Shown: in pieces, positions 36,691 to 46,415 of the stretch | Layout: each line of letters opens with the position of its first letter | How positions within the stretch are numbered: the stretch's first letter is position 1 | Assembly: GCA_963698275.1 (NCBI GenBank) | Contig: CAVOQE010000003.1 | Location: forward strand, 124,001 to 188,000 | Source of the DNA: Anderseniella sp963698275 | GTDB lineage: Bacteria > Pseudomonadota > Alphaproteobacteria > Rhizobiales > Aestuariivirgaceae | Length of the DNA stretch: 64,000 bases | Direction of reading: 5' to 3' | Program-made: the position numbers and the translations under genes | The notes under the pieces: generated by a model | The model's database searches: none | Seen by the model: only the letters and a program-made list of their open reading frames with translations | Told to the model about the DNA's origin: nothing

Positions 36691-37129
36691 TCCAAACCAC
36701 GATAAGTTGTGCAACCAGACAACATCCATCAAGTCCATGCAGAAGGGCCACCCTGTTGCCAGAGCGGCCCTTCGCCATCAGCAGCGGCCTCAGCTTCAGT
36801 AGAGCCTGTAAAAAAGCTATCGGAACCGGGGGAAGCCCGACAACCACAGGTTGCTTCCAGCTATGTCCGCTGCGACAGTCGATGGTTCAAGATAAGGTGT
36901 TCCAGTCTACCAGACCCCCCAAGCAGAACGTGTTTCGCAAAGAATGGAAGAAGTTCAAAATTGCTATCTGCGACTTCTCATACGGAAGTAGTATATAACG
37001 GCGAAATTGAACTGACCAGATGTAATATTTACTAACCGATTAATCCAGCTGGCTTATTTGCAAGCACTTGCCTGGAAAACCAACAAGTTTACCGTGGGGA
37101 ATAAATACACAAGGTCAAAATAGTATACT
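36691..37129. other. Gene-free remainder of the repeat field
   Basis: No gene is supported. An inverted pair GAAGGGCC (36742-36749) and GGCCCTTC (36766-36773) could form a hairpin but has no T-run. The last 150 bp are AT-rich and lead to the 3' end of hisG. Confidence 0.45.
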
Positions 37130-37822
37130 CTAGATTGCCAGCTCGAGGCGGTTCTTGAGATTTTGCACAACGGGTCGCGTCAGGGTCTCGCACCTTGCCG
37201 CCAGTATCGCCTCGGATTTGAGGATCAGGCCGTCATCCAGAACTTTCAGCCGGTTGGCCTTCAATGTGGAGCCGGTGGTGGTGATGTCGACAATGATCTC
37301 GGCCGATCCGGATGCCGGTGCGCCTTCCGTGGCCCCCAGGCTTTCGACAATGCGGTATCCCGTGACGCCATTGTCGGCAAAGAAGCGCCTGGTCAAGCCC
37401 GTGTATTTCGTCGCTACCCGGAGTCTGCGCCCGTGGGTTTCATAAAATTCGGCCGCCACCTGATCCAGATCGCTGACAAACGCAACATCCAGCCAGCTTT
37501 CGGGTACCGCGATCACAACATCTGCCGGACCGAAGCCCAGCCGCAGCACCACATCCGCAATGGCCTCATTGGGCGCGATCGTCTCGCGCAGCAGGTCTTC
37601 GCCGGTGACACCCAGATCAACGGTACCGTCGCGCAGGGCCTGGGCGATTTCAGACGCTGACAGGAAAGCGACATCAACGCCGGCGAGGCCTTTGACTTCG
37701 CCGCGATAGCCGCGTGCAGAGCCGGTGCGCACAATGTCGAAACCGGCGCGCGCAAACATGGTTTCGGCCATTTCCCGCAACCGGCCCTTCGACGGCAGCG
37801 CGAGTGTGAGATTGCTGCTCAT
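37130..37822 (-). CDS. hisG: ATP phosphoribosyltransferase catalytic subunit, short form
   Basis: The 230-aa enzyme catalyses the first step of histidine synthesis. It lacks the C-terminal regulatory domain of long HisG proteins, and the HisZ subunit encoded just upstream supplies that role. Motifs are LTLALPSKGRLREMAE at the N-terminus, VDLGVTGEDLLRET and the PRPP loop in IIVDITTTGSTLKANRLKVL. ATG 37822 overlaps the hisZ stop (ATGA), so translation is coupled. The gene ends the hisS-hisZ-hisG operon before the repeat field. Confidence 0.94.
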   Translation of the reverse strand: MSSNLTLALPSKGRLREMAETMFARAGFDIVRTGSARGYRGEVKGLAGVDVAFLSASEIAQALRDGTVDLGVTGEDLLRETIAPNEAIADVVLRLGFGPADVVIAVPESWLDVAFVSDLDQVAAEFYETHGRRLRVATKYTGLTRRFFADNGVTGYRIVESLGATEGAPASGSAEIIVDITTTGSTLKANRLKVLDDGLILKSEAILAARCETLTRPVVQNLKNRLELAI

Positions 37823-38988
37823 GAGGCCGCCTCGCTGGCCGATACCAGCCTGCTGGCATAGATGGCACAGCCGACAGCCGGTATCATGGCGTCGGCGCCT
37901 ATATCCTTCAACATCGTGTCATAGCGCCCGCCACCGGCGATGGTTTCACTGGCGCCGTCCGCCAGTTGCCGGTCGATCTGAAAAACAAAGCCGGTATAGT
38001 ACTCCAAAGAGCGGCCGAACACGGCGGCAAACTCCATGTCAGCGGTCTCCAGGCCGCACCTTTGTATCGCGTCGAAGCGCGCTTCGAACAGGTCGACGGC
38101 AGAGGCAAACTCGCTGCCGGTCTTTGCACCCAGTTGTTTCAGTTTCTGAACCGCCTGTAACGGCGGGCAGCGGATGGACAGATAGTCATCGATCAGGTTG
38201 GCATGGTCGCCGGACAAGGCAGGTTCGCTGCGGTCCAGGAGTTTTTCGGACAATCTGCCCGCCACCTGTTCAATGCTGCGCCCGGCGATCATTTCCAGCC
38301 CGTCGGCCTCGAGCCTGTGTTCGACGAAGGCAACAGCATCCAGCGGGCTGTCTGCCATCTCGTCAAGCAGGTCGGAGATCGACGTCCTGGCTTTTGGCGT
38401 CTTGCCGGTCAGCCGGTTGAGCAGATCGCGAAACGCGCGTGGCCGCCAGAACTGGCGCTTCAGGCTGGTGCGCCAGCGCTCCGGCATCTCTATTGAGGAC
38501 AGCAGCGCGGTAAACAATCCAAGATCGCCGAGCTGGATGGCGTAACCCGACACGTTTGCTGCATCCAGTGCAGCCAGCGTCAGAGCCAGCGTTTCGGCAT
38601 CATCATCGGCAACATTGCCGTCACCGAAAAGTTCAAGGCCAACCTGGTCAAACTCGCCTAAGCTTGTGTCTCCGGCTGTCTTTGAATGCCGGAACGCCTT
38701 GCCGGCATAGCAATATCGCGTTGCCGCCATCACATCGGCTGCCTGCTCCAGATGGTAGCGGCACGCCGGCACCGTCAGGTCCGGCCGCAGGCACAGTTGT
38801 GCGCCTGACGGATCTGCAAACACATAGGTGCGTGACCTTATATGTTCGCCGGAGCGTTCCAGGAACACATCTGCCGGCTGGATGATGTCCGGTTCGATGT
38901 ACTCCGCGCCGGCGGCTTCGAACACCTGCGTCATGGAGGCGTTCAGCGCATCGGTTGCGCGCCGCTGGGTTGAGGATTTACCGGTCAT
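37819..38988 (-). CDS. hisZ: ATP phosphoribosyltransferase regulatory subunit
   Basis: A 389-aa class II synthetase paralogue that forms the hetero-octamer with short HisG and carries histidine feedback inhibition. Recognisable blocks are YIEPDIIQPADVFLERSGEH, LRPDLTVPACRYHLEQ and AVFGRSLEYYTGFVFQIDR. The N-terminus has an unusual Ser/Thr start (MTGKSSTQRRATDALNAS). It lies nine bases after hisS and overlaps hisG, and the three-gene order is common in Hyphomicrobiales. Confidence 0.92.
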   Translation of the reverse strand: MTGKSSTQRRATDALNASMTQVFEAAGAEYIEPDIIQPADVFLERSGEHIRSRTYVFADPSGAQLCLRPDLTVPACRYHLEQAADVMAATRYCYAGKAFRHSKTAGDTSLGEFDQVGLELFGDGNVADDDAETLALTLAALDAANVSGYAIQLGDLGLFTALLSSIEMPERWRTSLKRQFWRPRAFRDLLNRLTGKTPKARTSISDLLDEMADSPLDAVAFVEHRLEADGLEMIAGRSIEQVAGRLSEKLLDRSEPALSGDHANLIDDYLSIRCPPLQAVQKLKQLGAKTGSEFASAVDLFEARFDAIQRCGLETADMEFAAVFGRSLEYYTGFVFQIDRQLADGASETIAGGGRYDTMLKDIGADAMIPAVGCAIYASRLVSASEAAS

Positions 38989-38997
38989 CTGCTCAGC

Positions 38998-40458
38998 TCA
39001 ACTCTCATGGCGCGCAAGGATGGTGCGAACTTCCGCGACCAGATCGGCTTCGGCTACTGAGACCTGCGCCGGTTGCTGTTCGACCCATTCTTCGCGGCTC
39101 TCAATGGCCTTGGCCGCTTCTGCCCCTGCGATCAGGTCCTTTAACTGCACCTGGCCGGCTGCGCGTTCATCACCGCCCTGGATCACCGCCACCGCCGCGC
39201 CACGCCGGTCGGCATACTGCAACTGCTTGCCGAATTGTTTGGGATTGCCCTGATAAAGCTCGGCCCGAATTTTAGCATCGCGCAGTGCCTGGACCATCTT
39301 CTGATAGCGCCCAAGACTGTCTGCATCGCGGTCCATCACACAGACGACTACGGGTGCAGGCAGTGTTGAGGTTTCCAGCTTGCCAAGATTTTTCAGCGCG
39401 GTCATCAGCCGCGATACACCGATGGAAAACCCGGTTGCCGGTACCGCCTGTCCGGTGAAGCGCTGCACCAGTCCGTCATAGCGCCCGCCGCCTGCGACCG
39501 AACCGAACTGAACCGTCTCGCCCTTTTCGTTGGTGACGTCGAAGGTGAGTTCGCACTCGTAAACCGGCCCGGTATAGTATTCCAGGCCCCGCACCACGGA
39601 CGGATCGATCTTGATGCGGGCCTCGTCATATCCGGCAGAGCGCACCAGGGTTTCGATCAGCTCAAGCTCGGCAACACCGTCATTTCCGTCAATGGCGACG
39701 CCTGAAATGTAGCTCATTACCTTGTCTGTCTGGGCCTCATCGAGCCCGGCACCCTTGGTGAAGTCGCCCGCACCTTCTTTTCCGCCTTCCCAGCGCCCGT
39801 CGCCCAGCAACAGCTTCACGCCGTCGGCCCCGAACTTGTCCAGTTTGTCGATGGCGCGCAGCACCGACAGTCTTGTTCCGGCATGCTCATCGCCGCCAAT
39901 GCCGATTGTCTCCATGACACCATCGAGCACCTTGCGGTTGTTGACGCGGACAACATAGTCGCCGCGCGCAATGCCCAGTGCCTCCATCGTATCGGCCATC
40001 ATCATGCACATTTCAGCGTCTGCCGTGACCGAAGGCGCACCAACGGTGTCGGCATCAAACTGCAAGAACTGGCGAAACCGCCCGGGGCCCGGTTTTTCAT
40101 TGCGGAACACATAACCTGCCCGGTAGGTCCGGTAGGGCAGCTGAATGTCATTGATGTTCTGGGCGACATGCCTGGCCAGCGGTGCGGTCAGGTCGTAGCG
40201 CAGGCTCATCCACTGCTCGTCATCGTCCTGCAGCGAAAACACGCCTTCATTGGGCCGGTCGCTGTCCGGCAGAAACTTGCCGAGCGCATCGGTATATTCA
40301 AACATGGGCATTTCAACCGGATCAAAGCCATACAGCTCGAAGACAGCCTTGATTCTGGCAGTCATCTGCTCGACAGCGCGTATATCGCTGGCGGAGCGGT
40401 CGACGAAGCCACGCGGCTGCCGGGCTTTTGGCCGGTTTGGTTTTTTGTTTTTTGACAT
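38998..40458 (-). CDS. hisS: Histidyl-tRNA synthetase
   Basis: A 486-aa class II aminoacyl-tRNA synthetase. Motif 2 is in TYRAGYVFRNEKPGPGRFRQ, the histidine-A motif is SVVRGLEYYTGPVYECEL, and motif 3 is GFSIGVSRLMTAL. The C-terminal anticodon-binding domain follows from PVVVCVMDRDADSLGRY. The N-terminus (MSKNKKPNRPKARQPRGFVD) matches alphaproteobacterial HisS, so ATG 40458 is preferred. GTG 40494 has a somewhat better ribosome site and would add 12 residues. Confidence 0.94.
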   Translation of the reverse strand: MSKNKKPNRPKARQPRGFVDRSASDIRAVEQMTARIKAVFELYGFDPVEMPMFEYTDALGKFLPDSDRPNEGVFSLQDDDEQWMSLRYDLTAPLARHVAQNINDIQLPYRTYRAGYVFRNEKPGPGRFRQFLQFDADTVGAPSVTADAEMCMMMADTMEALGIARGDYVVRVNNRKVLDGVMETIGIGGDEHAGTRLSVLRAIDKLDKFGADGVKLLLGDGRWEGGKEGAGDFTKGAGLDEAQTDKVMSYISGVAIDGNDGVAELELIETLVRSAGYDEARIKIDPSVVRGLEYYTGPVYECELTFDVTNEKGETVQFGSVAGGGRYDGLVQRFTGQAVPATGFSIGVSRLMTALKNLGKLETSTLPAPVVVCVMDRDADSLGRYQKMVQALRDAKIRAELYQGNPKQFGKQLQYADRRGAAVAVIQGGDERAAGQVQLKDLIAGAEAAKAIESREEWVEQQPAQVSVAEADLVAEVRTILARHES

Positions 40459-40607
40459 TGGCGGTTTCAGCAGCTTTGGGCGGTTCAGTGACACAAGGCC
40501 TGCCTTCTAGAACCTTTCCGGCACACCTTCAAGGCGGTTACTCATCTGCTTTTTACCCAAGGAGTGACTTGGCAAGGACACAAGCTTGGGGCAAACTCAT
40601 CATCGTT

Positions 40608-40979
40608 ATGAGTGATCTTATGCAGGATGAAGTTATTCTCGAAGCCAATGACGCGTTTTACGCGGCATTCCGGCAGCGTGACTATCTCGCAATGGAAGCA
40701 TTGTGGTCTCGGCAGGCGTCGGTGTCCTGCTATCATCCGGGCTGGCCCGGCATTACCGGGCGCGAAGAAGTGCTGGACAGCTGGTATTCCATTCTTGTTC
40801 TGGGCGACACGCCTGACATCAAGGTGAGCGATACCAGCATCATCCGCAACGGCAACACCGCACTTGTGTTCTGCACCGAGCAACTCGGCCAGGTGTCGCT
40901 GATCGCTACCAACACCTTCGTCGTCGAAGGTGACAACTGGCGCCTGGTGCATCACCAGGCAGCGCATTTGCCCAACTGA
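40608..40979 (+). CDS. SnoaL-like (NTF2-superfamily) protein
   Basis: A 123-aa protein with the cone-shaped NTF2 fold. The opening helix is EVILEANDAFYAAFRQRDYL, followed by MEALWSRQASVSCYHPGWPG and ITGREEVLDSWYSIL. The end TFVVEGDNWRLVHHQAAHLP is the typical final strand pair. This subfamily (YybH/SnoaL_3-like) is often annotated as nuclear transport factor 2 family, with no defined activity. It is divergent from hisS and precedes the CoA ligase gene by 149 bp. Confidence 0.8.
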   Translation: MSDLMQDEVILEANDAFYAAFRQRDYLAMEALWSRQASVSCYHPGWPGITGREEVLDSWYSILVLGDTPDIKVSDTSIIRNGNTALVFCTEQLGQVSLIATNTFVVEGDNWRLVHHQAAHLPN

Positions 40980-41128
40980 CAGCCCGTCCGTGCCCATGCA
41001 CTATTCCGCACTTGTCCTGCAACATGATGCAGGGTTAGGGTCCAGACTCCGGGGTCCGACCCCTGATTTTCATGGCATTTTCAGCACGCCCGTAAAGAGG
41101 TGTGGCGAAGATATTAGGGAGACCGCTC

Positions 41129-42664
41129 ATGAGTGATCCATATCCATATAATGCCGCGCTGGACCTGGTGGACAGGCACCTGGATGAAGGCCGCGAGGCC
41201 AAGGCGGCGTTTATTGACGACACGCGCGAGATCAGCTTTGGCGAACTGGCGGTCGCGACCCGGCGAGTGGCCAATGTACTTGATGGGCTGGGTATCGCGC
41301 GCGAAGCCAGGATTGCCGTGTTGATGCTCGACACGGTCGACTGGCCGGCAGTATTCGTGGGCGCCATGCGCACCGGTGTCGTGCCGGTGGCGCTCAACAC
41401 CCTGCTGACCACCGACCAGTACAAGTACATGCTGTCGGACAGCCGCTCGCAGGTCCTGTTTGTGTCTCATGCCCTGCTGCCGGCGGTTGAGCCGGTGCTT
41501 GGCGACCTGCCGTTCCTGAAGCACGTCATTGTGGTCGGCGGTGAAGCGGGTGACCATAAATCCTTCGAAACGCTGATGGCGTCTGCAAGCGATGTGCATG
41601 AGGCGGCGGATACGTCATCTGATGAAGTGGCTTTCTGGTTGTACTCGTCCGGCTCGACCGGCCAGCCCAAGGGCGTGATGCACGTGCATTCCAGCCTGAT
41701 GGATACGGCCAGAACCTATGGTGCCGGTACCCTTGGCATTTCCGAGAACGATGTGTGTTTTTCGGCCGCAAAATTCTTTTTCGCCTATGGGCTGGGGAAT
41801 TCACTGACATTCCCGTTGTCAGTCGGGGCGACAACCGTCCTTTTGGCGGGGCGCCCGACGCCGCAGGCCGTGCAGGAAAAACTGCATGCCCATAGTGCGA
41901 CCATGTTTTTCGGCGTGCCGACGCTTTATGCAGCCATGCTGGCCGACAAGGCGTGCACGCCCGAGACAGGGTCGGCCAAACTGGCAAAGTGCATATCTGC
42001 CGGTGAAGCCCTGCCTGCCGAAGTATCAGCCGGGTGGCACAAGCGGTTCGGGGTCGAGATATGGGATGGTATCGGGTCGACGGAAATGCTGCATATTTTC
42101 CTGTCCAACGGGCCCGGTGCGCAAAAGCGCGGCACCACCGGCAAGGCCGTGCCGGGCTATGAATTGCGCCTGGTCGGGGAGAAAGGCGAGGACCTGCCTG
42201 CCGGCGAAATAGGCGAACTGCTGGTATGCGGCGCATCGTGCTGCAACGGCTACTGGAACAAGCGTGACAAGACCCGCTCGACCTTCGAAGGCATCTGGGC
42301 CCGCACCGGCGACAAGTACATTCGCGATGCAGAAGGCTTCTACCAGTATTGCGGGCGCACCGACGACATGTTCAAGGTGTCCGGCATCTGGGTGTCGCCG
42401 TTTGAAGTGGAATCCGCCCTGGTCAGCCATGCAGCAGTGCTTGAGGCAGCCGTTGTTGCCCACGAGGACGACGAGGGCCTGGTCAAGCCAAAGGCCTTCG
42501 TTGTGCTGAATGACGGCTATTCGGGTGATGGCCTGTTTGACGAGTTGAAGGATCACGTCAAGACGCAAGCCGGTGCCTGGAAATATCCGCGCTGGATCGA
42601 GTTCCTGCCGGACCTGCCGAAGACCGCGACCGGCAAGATCCAGCGCTTCAAGTTGCGTGCATGA
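41129..42664 (+). CDS. Benzoate-CoA ligase family protein
   Basis: A 511-aa acyl-adenylate-forming enzyme activating an aromatic acid to its CoA thioester. The AMP loop is YSSGSTGQPKGVMHVH, and AKFFFAYGLGNSLTFPLSVG is characteristic of benzoate and 4-hydroxybenzoate-CoA ligases. Further motifs are DGIGSTEMLHIFLSN, YCGRTDDMFKVSGIWVSP and the catalytic Lys in PKTATGKIQRFKLR. ATG 41129 has AGGGAGA at six bases. Its stop overlaps the start of the hydrolase gene (ATGA). It resembles box and CoA-dependent benzoate routes, but no boxABC or bcr genes are in the window. Confidence 0.88.
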   Translation: MSDPYPYNAALDLVDRHLDEGREAKAAFIDDTREISFGELAVATRRVANVLDGLGIAREARIAVLMLDTVDWPAVFVGAMRTGVVPVALNTLLTTDQYKYMLSDSRSQVLFVSHALLPAVEPVLGDLPFLKHVIVVGGEAGDHKSFETLMASASDVHEAADTSSDEVAFWLYSSGSTGQPKGVMHVHSSLMDTARTYGAGTLGISENDVCFSAAKFFFAYGLGNSLTFPLSVGATTVLLAGRPTPQAVQEKLHAHSATMFFGVPTLYAAMLADKACTPETGSAKLAKCISAGEALPAEVSAGWHKRFGVEIWDGIGSTEMLHIFLSNGPGAQKRGTTGKAVPGYELRLVGEKGEDLPAGEIGELLVCGASCCNGYWNKRDKTRSTFEGIWARTGDKYIRDAEGFYQYCGRTDDMFKVSGIWVSPFEVESALVSHAAVLEAAVVAHEDDEGLVKPKAFVVLNDGYSGDGLFDELKDHVKTQAGAWKYPRWIEFLPDLPKTATGKIQRFKLRA

Positions 42665-43438
42665 TCGCGCCGGACGGGTATCTTGAGGTTGCAGGCCACA
42701 GGCTTGAAGCTCGTTTCATAGACGGACCTGGCGACCGGCCAGTGTTGATATTGCTGCATGAAGGGCTTGGAAGCGTCAGTCAATGGCGGGACTTTCCCGA
42801 CCTGCTGGCAAGTGCCACGGGATGTGCGGTTCTGGTCTGGTCGCGGGCCGGATATGGCGCATCATCACCGGCACGCCTGCCGCGCCCGTTGACCTATATG
42901 CACGACGAGGCAACCGACGTGCTTCCCGGTATCATTGCACAATTGCAGGGCCGCGATCACGTACTGGTCGGCCATTCCGACGGGGCATCCATCGCAGCCA
43001 TCTATGCCGGCAGCAAACCGCTTGCGGGCCTGAAAGGCCTGGTGCTGATGGCGCCGCACGTGTTTGTCGAGGATATCTCGATCGAAGGCATCAGAGCCGC
43101 CCGCGATGCCTGGGACGACAACCGATCTGCGGGAAAGGCTCGCACGCCACCACGGCGACAATGTCGACATCGCGTTTCTGGGATGGAACGACAGCTGGCT
43201 GCATCCCGGCTTCCGCGTCTGGGATATTACCGGCTTCCTGCCGTTAATCATCGTGCCGGTTTTGGCTGTACAGGGCCGTGATGATGACTATGGAACACTG
43301 GACCAGCTTGACGCGATTGAACGGTCCTGCGGCGGCCCGGTCACGAAACTCATTCTCGATCGTTGCGGACACGCGCCACAAAAGGACCAAACAGCCGCCG
43401 TACTGGACGCCATCTGCAGTTTCGTGACGGAGCTTTGA
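42661..43438 (+). pseudogene. Alpha/beta hydrolase, split by one frameshift
   Basis: This hydrolase is translationally coupled to the CoA ligase gene. The first frame has VLILLHEGLGSVSQWRDFP, the nucleophile motif LVGHSDGASIAAIYAG and LVLMAPHVFVEDIS. Near 43110-43125 the reading frame moves by one base, after which TTDLRERLARHHGDN, the acid region VLAVQGRDDDYGTLDQ and the catalytic His in LDRCGHAPQKDQ follow. Together the frames make a normal protein of about 258 aa. All catalytic residues survive, so this may be a sequencing indel. It may hydrolyse a CoA thioester or aromatic ester. Confidence 0.82.
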
Positions 43439-43440
43439 CC

Positions 43441-43986
43441 ATGTTACTCATCAACAGACGCGAATTGATCGGCGGCTTGACCACGTGCGCGCTTGTGCTG
43501 CCGGCACACGCCGCCAGCGGCTATCGCGCCTACGCAGATGCCATGCTGGCGTCTCCGCCGCGCGGCGCCAGGATACGCCCCGACCTGGAAGCCTATCTTG
43601 ACCTGCTGGCCGCAGAAGCGCGCTACCGTGCCAAGCGCAAACCGGTAGAAGGGTCAGACCTTTTACGCAGCATGGCACGCGCCCAGGCCCTTGAAATGGT
43701 GAAAGGCAATTTTGTCGGCCACAAGTCGGCCAGCGGTCACAGTTTCCGCAAGCGGTTTGAAGCCTACGCGGACCCCGATCAGCGCGGTGACTTCGGCGAG
43801 AACGCCGCCCGTGACCGCAAACGCGGCGAGGTCGACAAGGAAAAGGCCAGGCGGCTGTTCATGCAGTGGCTTGACTCTGCCGGCCACAAACGCAACCTGA
43901 TGAACCGGTGGTACGCCTATGTCTCAACCGGTGCGGCGCAGGTGAACCATCATCTCTATGCGGTGCAGATTTTCTGGGAGCGGTAA
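43441..43986 (+). CDS. CAP (SCP/PR1) domain protein, Tat-exported
   Basis: A 181-aa secreted protein. The N-terminus INRRELIGGLTTCALVLPAHA has a twin-arginine signal with a signal-peptidase I site. The CAP domain spans about 55-180: SMARAQALEMVKGNFVGHKS carries one conserved His, GDFGENAARD the Glu, and QWLDSAGHKRNLMNRWY the second His. CAP proteins have varied roles and no single reaction can be assigned. It starts two bases after the hydrolase stop and is followed at once by the TPR-glycosyltransferase gene. Confidence 0.83.
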   Translation: MLLINRRELIGGLTTCALVLPAHAASGYRAYADAMLASPPRGARIRPDLEAYLDLLAAEARYRAKRKPVEGSDLLRSMARAQALEMVKGNFVGHKSASGHSFRKRFEAYADPDQRGDFGENAARDRKRGEVDKEKARRLFMQWLDSAGHKRNLMNRWYAYVSTGAAQVNHHLYAVQIFWER

Positions 43987-43988
43987 TC

Positions 43989-45138
43989 CTGTCTGACGGC
44001 GCACAAGACCTGAAAACCAAACGCGACGCAGCGCTGGCGCATTACGGTGCAGGACGGTTTGTCGAGGCCATCCAGGCGCAAATGGCGGTGGTCAACGAGA
44101 TCGGCGCCACAAAGCCTGAAAGCGCCGAAGACCAGGTCAGGCTGGCAGCGTTTCTGTTTGCCCACGGCGACCTGCCGTCGGCGGCAAACGTTTTCGGAAA
44201 CGCCATAAAGTTCCGGCCCGATGATGCTGAAGCACTGGCCAATTACGGTGTTGTGCTGTCCAGGCTGCGCCGGCTTGAAGAAGCCCATGAGCTTCTGTCG
44301 CGGGCACTGAAAATTGCGCCGGAGGTGCCAAACACCCATGATGCGCTGGCGTCGGTATCGTATCGGATGAAGCGGTTTGACGATGCCCGCCATCACGGCG
44401 AAACCGCGCTGAAGCTGAAAGATGACGCCGTAGCAAAGACCGGCACGGCCCATCCGGTGCCTGATAAGCTTGCGCAATTTTCTCCGGACGATCCGTCCCT
44501 GAACATTATCGCGTTTTCCCTGTGGGGTGACGGCGAAAAGTACCTCAACGGCGCACTGGAGAACGCCCGTCTGGCCCCGGACATCTATCCGCACTGGCGA
44601 TGCCGGTTCTACTGCGACGACACGGTTCCCGAAGCTGTGCGCGATCAGTTGAAGACCCTCGGCGCGGAAGTCGTGATGATGAACCGCGTCAACCCGTTCG
44701 ACGGCCTGTTCTGGCGCTTCCTGCCCGCCAATGACGGGCGCACAAGGCACTTTCTGGTGCGCGATGCCGACAGCATCATCAACAGCCGCGAACAGGCGGC
44801 GGTCGAGCGAATGGCTCGACTCCGGCAAGGCCTTCCACGTCATGCGCGACTGGTGGACCCACACCGAAGTCATGCTCGCCGGCATGTGGGGCGGCACCGG
44901 CGGCGTGCTGCCGCCACTGCAGACCCTGTTGAAGGATTTCAAGCCATCAGCCCTGGCCAACTGGCATCTCGATCAATGGTTCCTGCGCTCGCAGGTGTGG
45001 CCCACGGCCCGGCAGAGCTGCCTGATCCATGACAGCAAGTTCAGGGCTCTCGGGTCAAAAGACTTTCCCGCCGGCAGCGACCTGCCGGACGGCCATCACG
45101 TCGGCCAGAATGCTTCAGTGCACAAGACGAAGGAGTGA
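43989..45138 (+). pseudogene. TPR protein with glycosyltransferase-like C-terminal domain, frameshifted
   Basis: The N-terminal 150 residues hold three or four TPRs (for example DAEALANYGVVLSRLRRLEE). The C-terminal domain begins NIIAFSLWGDGEKYLNGALE and holds RHFLVRDADSIINSREQAAV. A DxD-like site and the later phrases FHVMRDWWTHTEVMLAGMWG and WHLDQWFLRSQVWP resemble uncharacterised nucleotide-sugar transferases found in bacteria and phages. The frame shifts by one base at about 44803-44809. No ATG fits; CTG 43989, eight bases after GGGAG, is the best start. Confidence 0.68.
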
Positions 45139-45299
45139 GTCTGACCTGAGCAATTTCGGTTTGGATATCGGGGCACTCGGTATGAACCGCCCGGGATTGT
45201 TGGAGACTCCAACTGTTGAGTACTTGGGCTCATCATGAGCAAGGCAACCAACAGGCTTTCATTTGAAGTGCGTGCCAGGTCTAGTAGATAGAATTGTGC

Positions 45300-46289
45300 T
45301 TAAAAGAGGTCGTCCAAACTGATCTCCAATTCCTTCAAGGACCGCTCCATAGGTAGCTTCCAACCTCTGGTTCCTTGAGCAAAGGCGTCTTTCAGTACAT
45401 CTTGAAGTCTGTACGGGTCAGTTTCCATCAACGCCTGCAACAGGGCTTTGGCTTGTAGCAAGTCCTTGGCTCGTTTTGATCGTTCGCTACCGCTGCGTTT
45501 TTGAGCGACAATGAGCTTGTGAGCAGCATATCTGGCTGGTTCCGGTACCGTTACCGGAATGCCGATGCCGTATAGTGCTATCGCCTTTACGGGGGCCTCA
45601 ATTAGCCAATCCAGGTGTTGTAAGGGGACCGCGCCGGCTTGAAGGTTAGCAAGCGGCATAGGGTTTTCGTCGCTTCTTCGCTTTGCTGGCGTTAGCAAAT
45701 CGATGACAAAACCGTTGTCAGCTCTGAAAGAGGCAGACGGTGCCGCTTTCTTCAGAGTTGGGACAGGTCGGAACGTGGGGTCAGCTCGTCTTAGGATGTC
45801 AAGCATGCTTGTTTTGCCTGTATCATCGCCTAGTGCGAGTGATGTGGTGGCAAGGTCGGCGTCCTGGGTCATGAGAGACGCTGATGGCAATATAACGCCA
45901 GTTATCGGACTGAAGCAGATATATGCGGCCGTTCCGACCAGCACGGCGTCTGAAAACAGCCCCGCATCACTCATTGCATCCAGAACATAACCGAGCGTTC
46001 TGGATGGCGCAGGAACTCCTGCGTTTGTCAGCGTTTTGACCAGTGTGCGTCGATCTGTACTCTGGTCTTGGACGTTGCGTATATCTTCAGCTCGTTTTTG
46101 AGCATCAGGATCGTTCGCAGGTCCGATGAATTTGTCTCTGCGCGTTTTGCCTACGCGATATTTGACATAAAGATATTGGTCTCCCTTGTTCTTCTGAACA
46201 TAAACTGACCCGGGTTTTTCCGGGGAGTTGTACACCCACTGCACAAGGTCGGAGTATATTGTTTGATGGGTAGGGCTAAGGTGCTTCAT
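45300..46289 (-). CDS. GSU2403-type nucleotidyltransferase-fold protein
   Basis: A protein of about 329 aa. The N-terminal region (LSPTHQTIYSDLVQWVYNSP to YLYVKYRVGKTRRDKFIGP) and the central block ALGDDTGKTSMLDILRRADP match the nucleotidyltransferase-fold family PF12281, related to AbiEii-like proteins. The C-terminal half has KAIALYGIGIPVTVPEPARY and AAHKLIVAQKRSGSERSKRA. A complete catalytic GS...DxD motif is not evident. ATG 46289 is chosen, as the longer TTG start lies inside a palindrome. It has lower G+C and different codon use from its neighbours, which suggests transfer. Its role could be defence or toxin-antitoxin-like; no partner is present. Confidence 0.7.
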   Translation of the reverse strand: MKHLSPTHQTIYSDLVQWVYNSPEKPGSVYVQKNKGDQYLYVKYRVGKTRRDKFIGPANDPDAQKRAEDIRNVQDQSTDRRTLVKTLTNAGVPAPSRTLGYVLDAMSDAGLFSDAVLVGTAAYICFSPITGVILPSASLMTQDADLATTSLALGDDTGKTSMLDILRRADPTFRPVPTLKKAAPSASFRADNGFVIDLLTPAKRRSDENPMPLANLQAGAVPLQHLDWLIEAPVKAIALYGIGIPVTVPEPARYAAHKLIVAQKRSGSERSKRAKDLLQAKALLQALMETDPYRLQDVLKDAFAQGTRGWKLPMERSLKELEISLDDLF

Positions 46290-46296
46290 GTTGCTT

Positions 46297-46329
46297 GCTA
46301 TAGACAAAATACGAATATTTGTCTATAGC
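46297..46329 (-). promoter_or_regulatory. Perfect 12-bp inverted repeat at the start of the nucleotidyltransferase gene
   Basis: GCTATAGACAAA (46297-46308) and TTTGTCTATAGC (46318-46329) are exact inverted copies separated by nine A/T-rich bases. The site ends eight bases before the proposed ATG at 46289. It looks like an operator over a promoter, perhaps with a short leader, bound by a dimeric or tetrameric repressor. Confidence 0.7.
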
Positions 46330-46415
46330 GATTAACCATCTCACTCAATCCCGTATCATCATCAACAAAACCCTGGTGACGACCAAGGGGATTCCCGGAA
46401 CAACACCAAACCAAT

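Noticed and set aside
36742..36773. GAAGGGCC/GGCCCTTC as a terminator
   Set aside because: The loop is 16 bases and no T-run follows on either strand.
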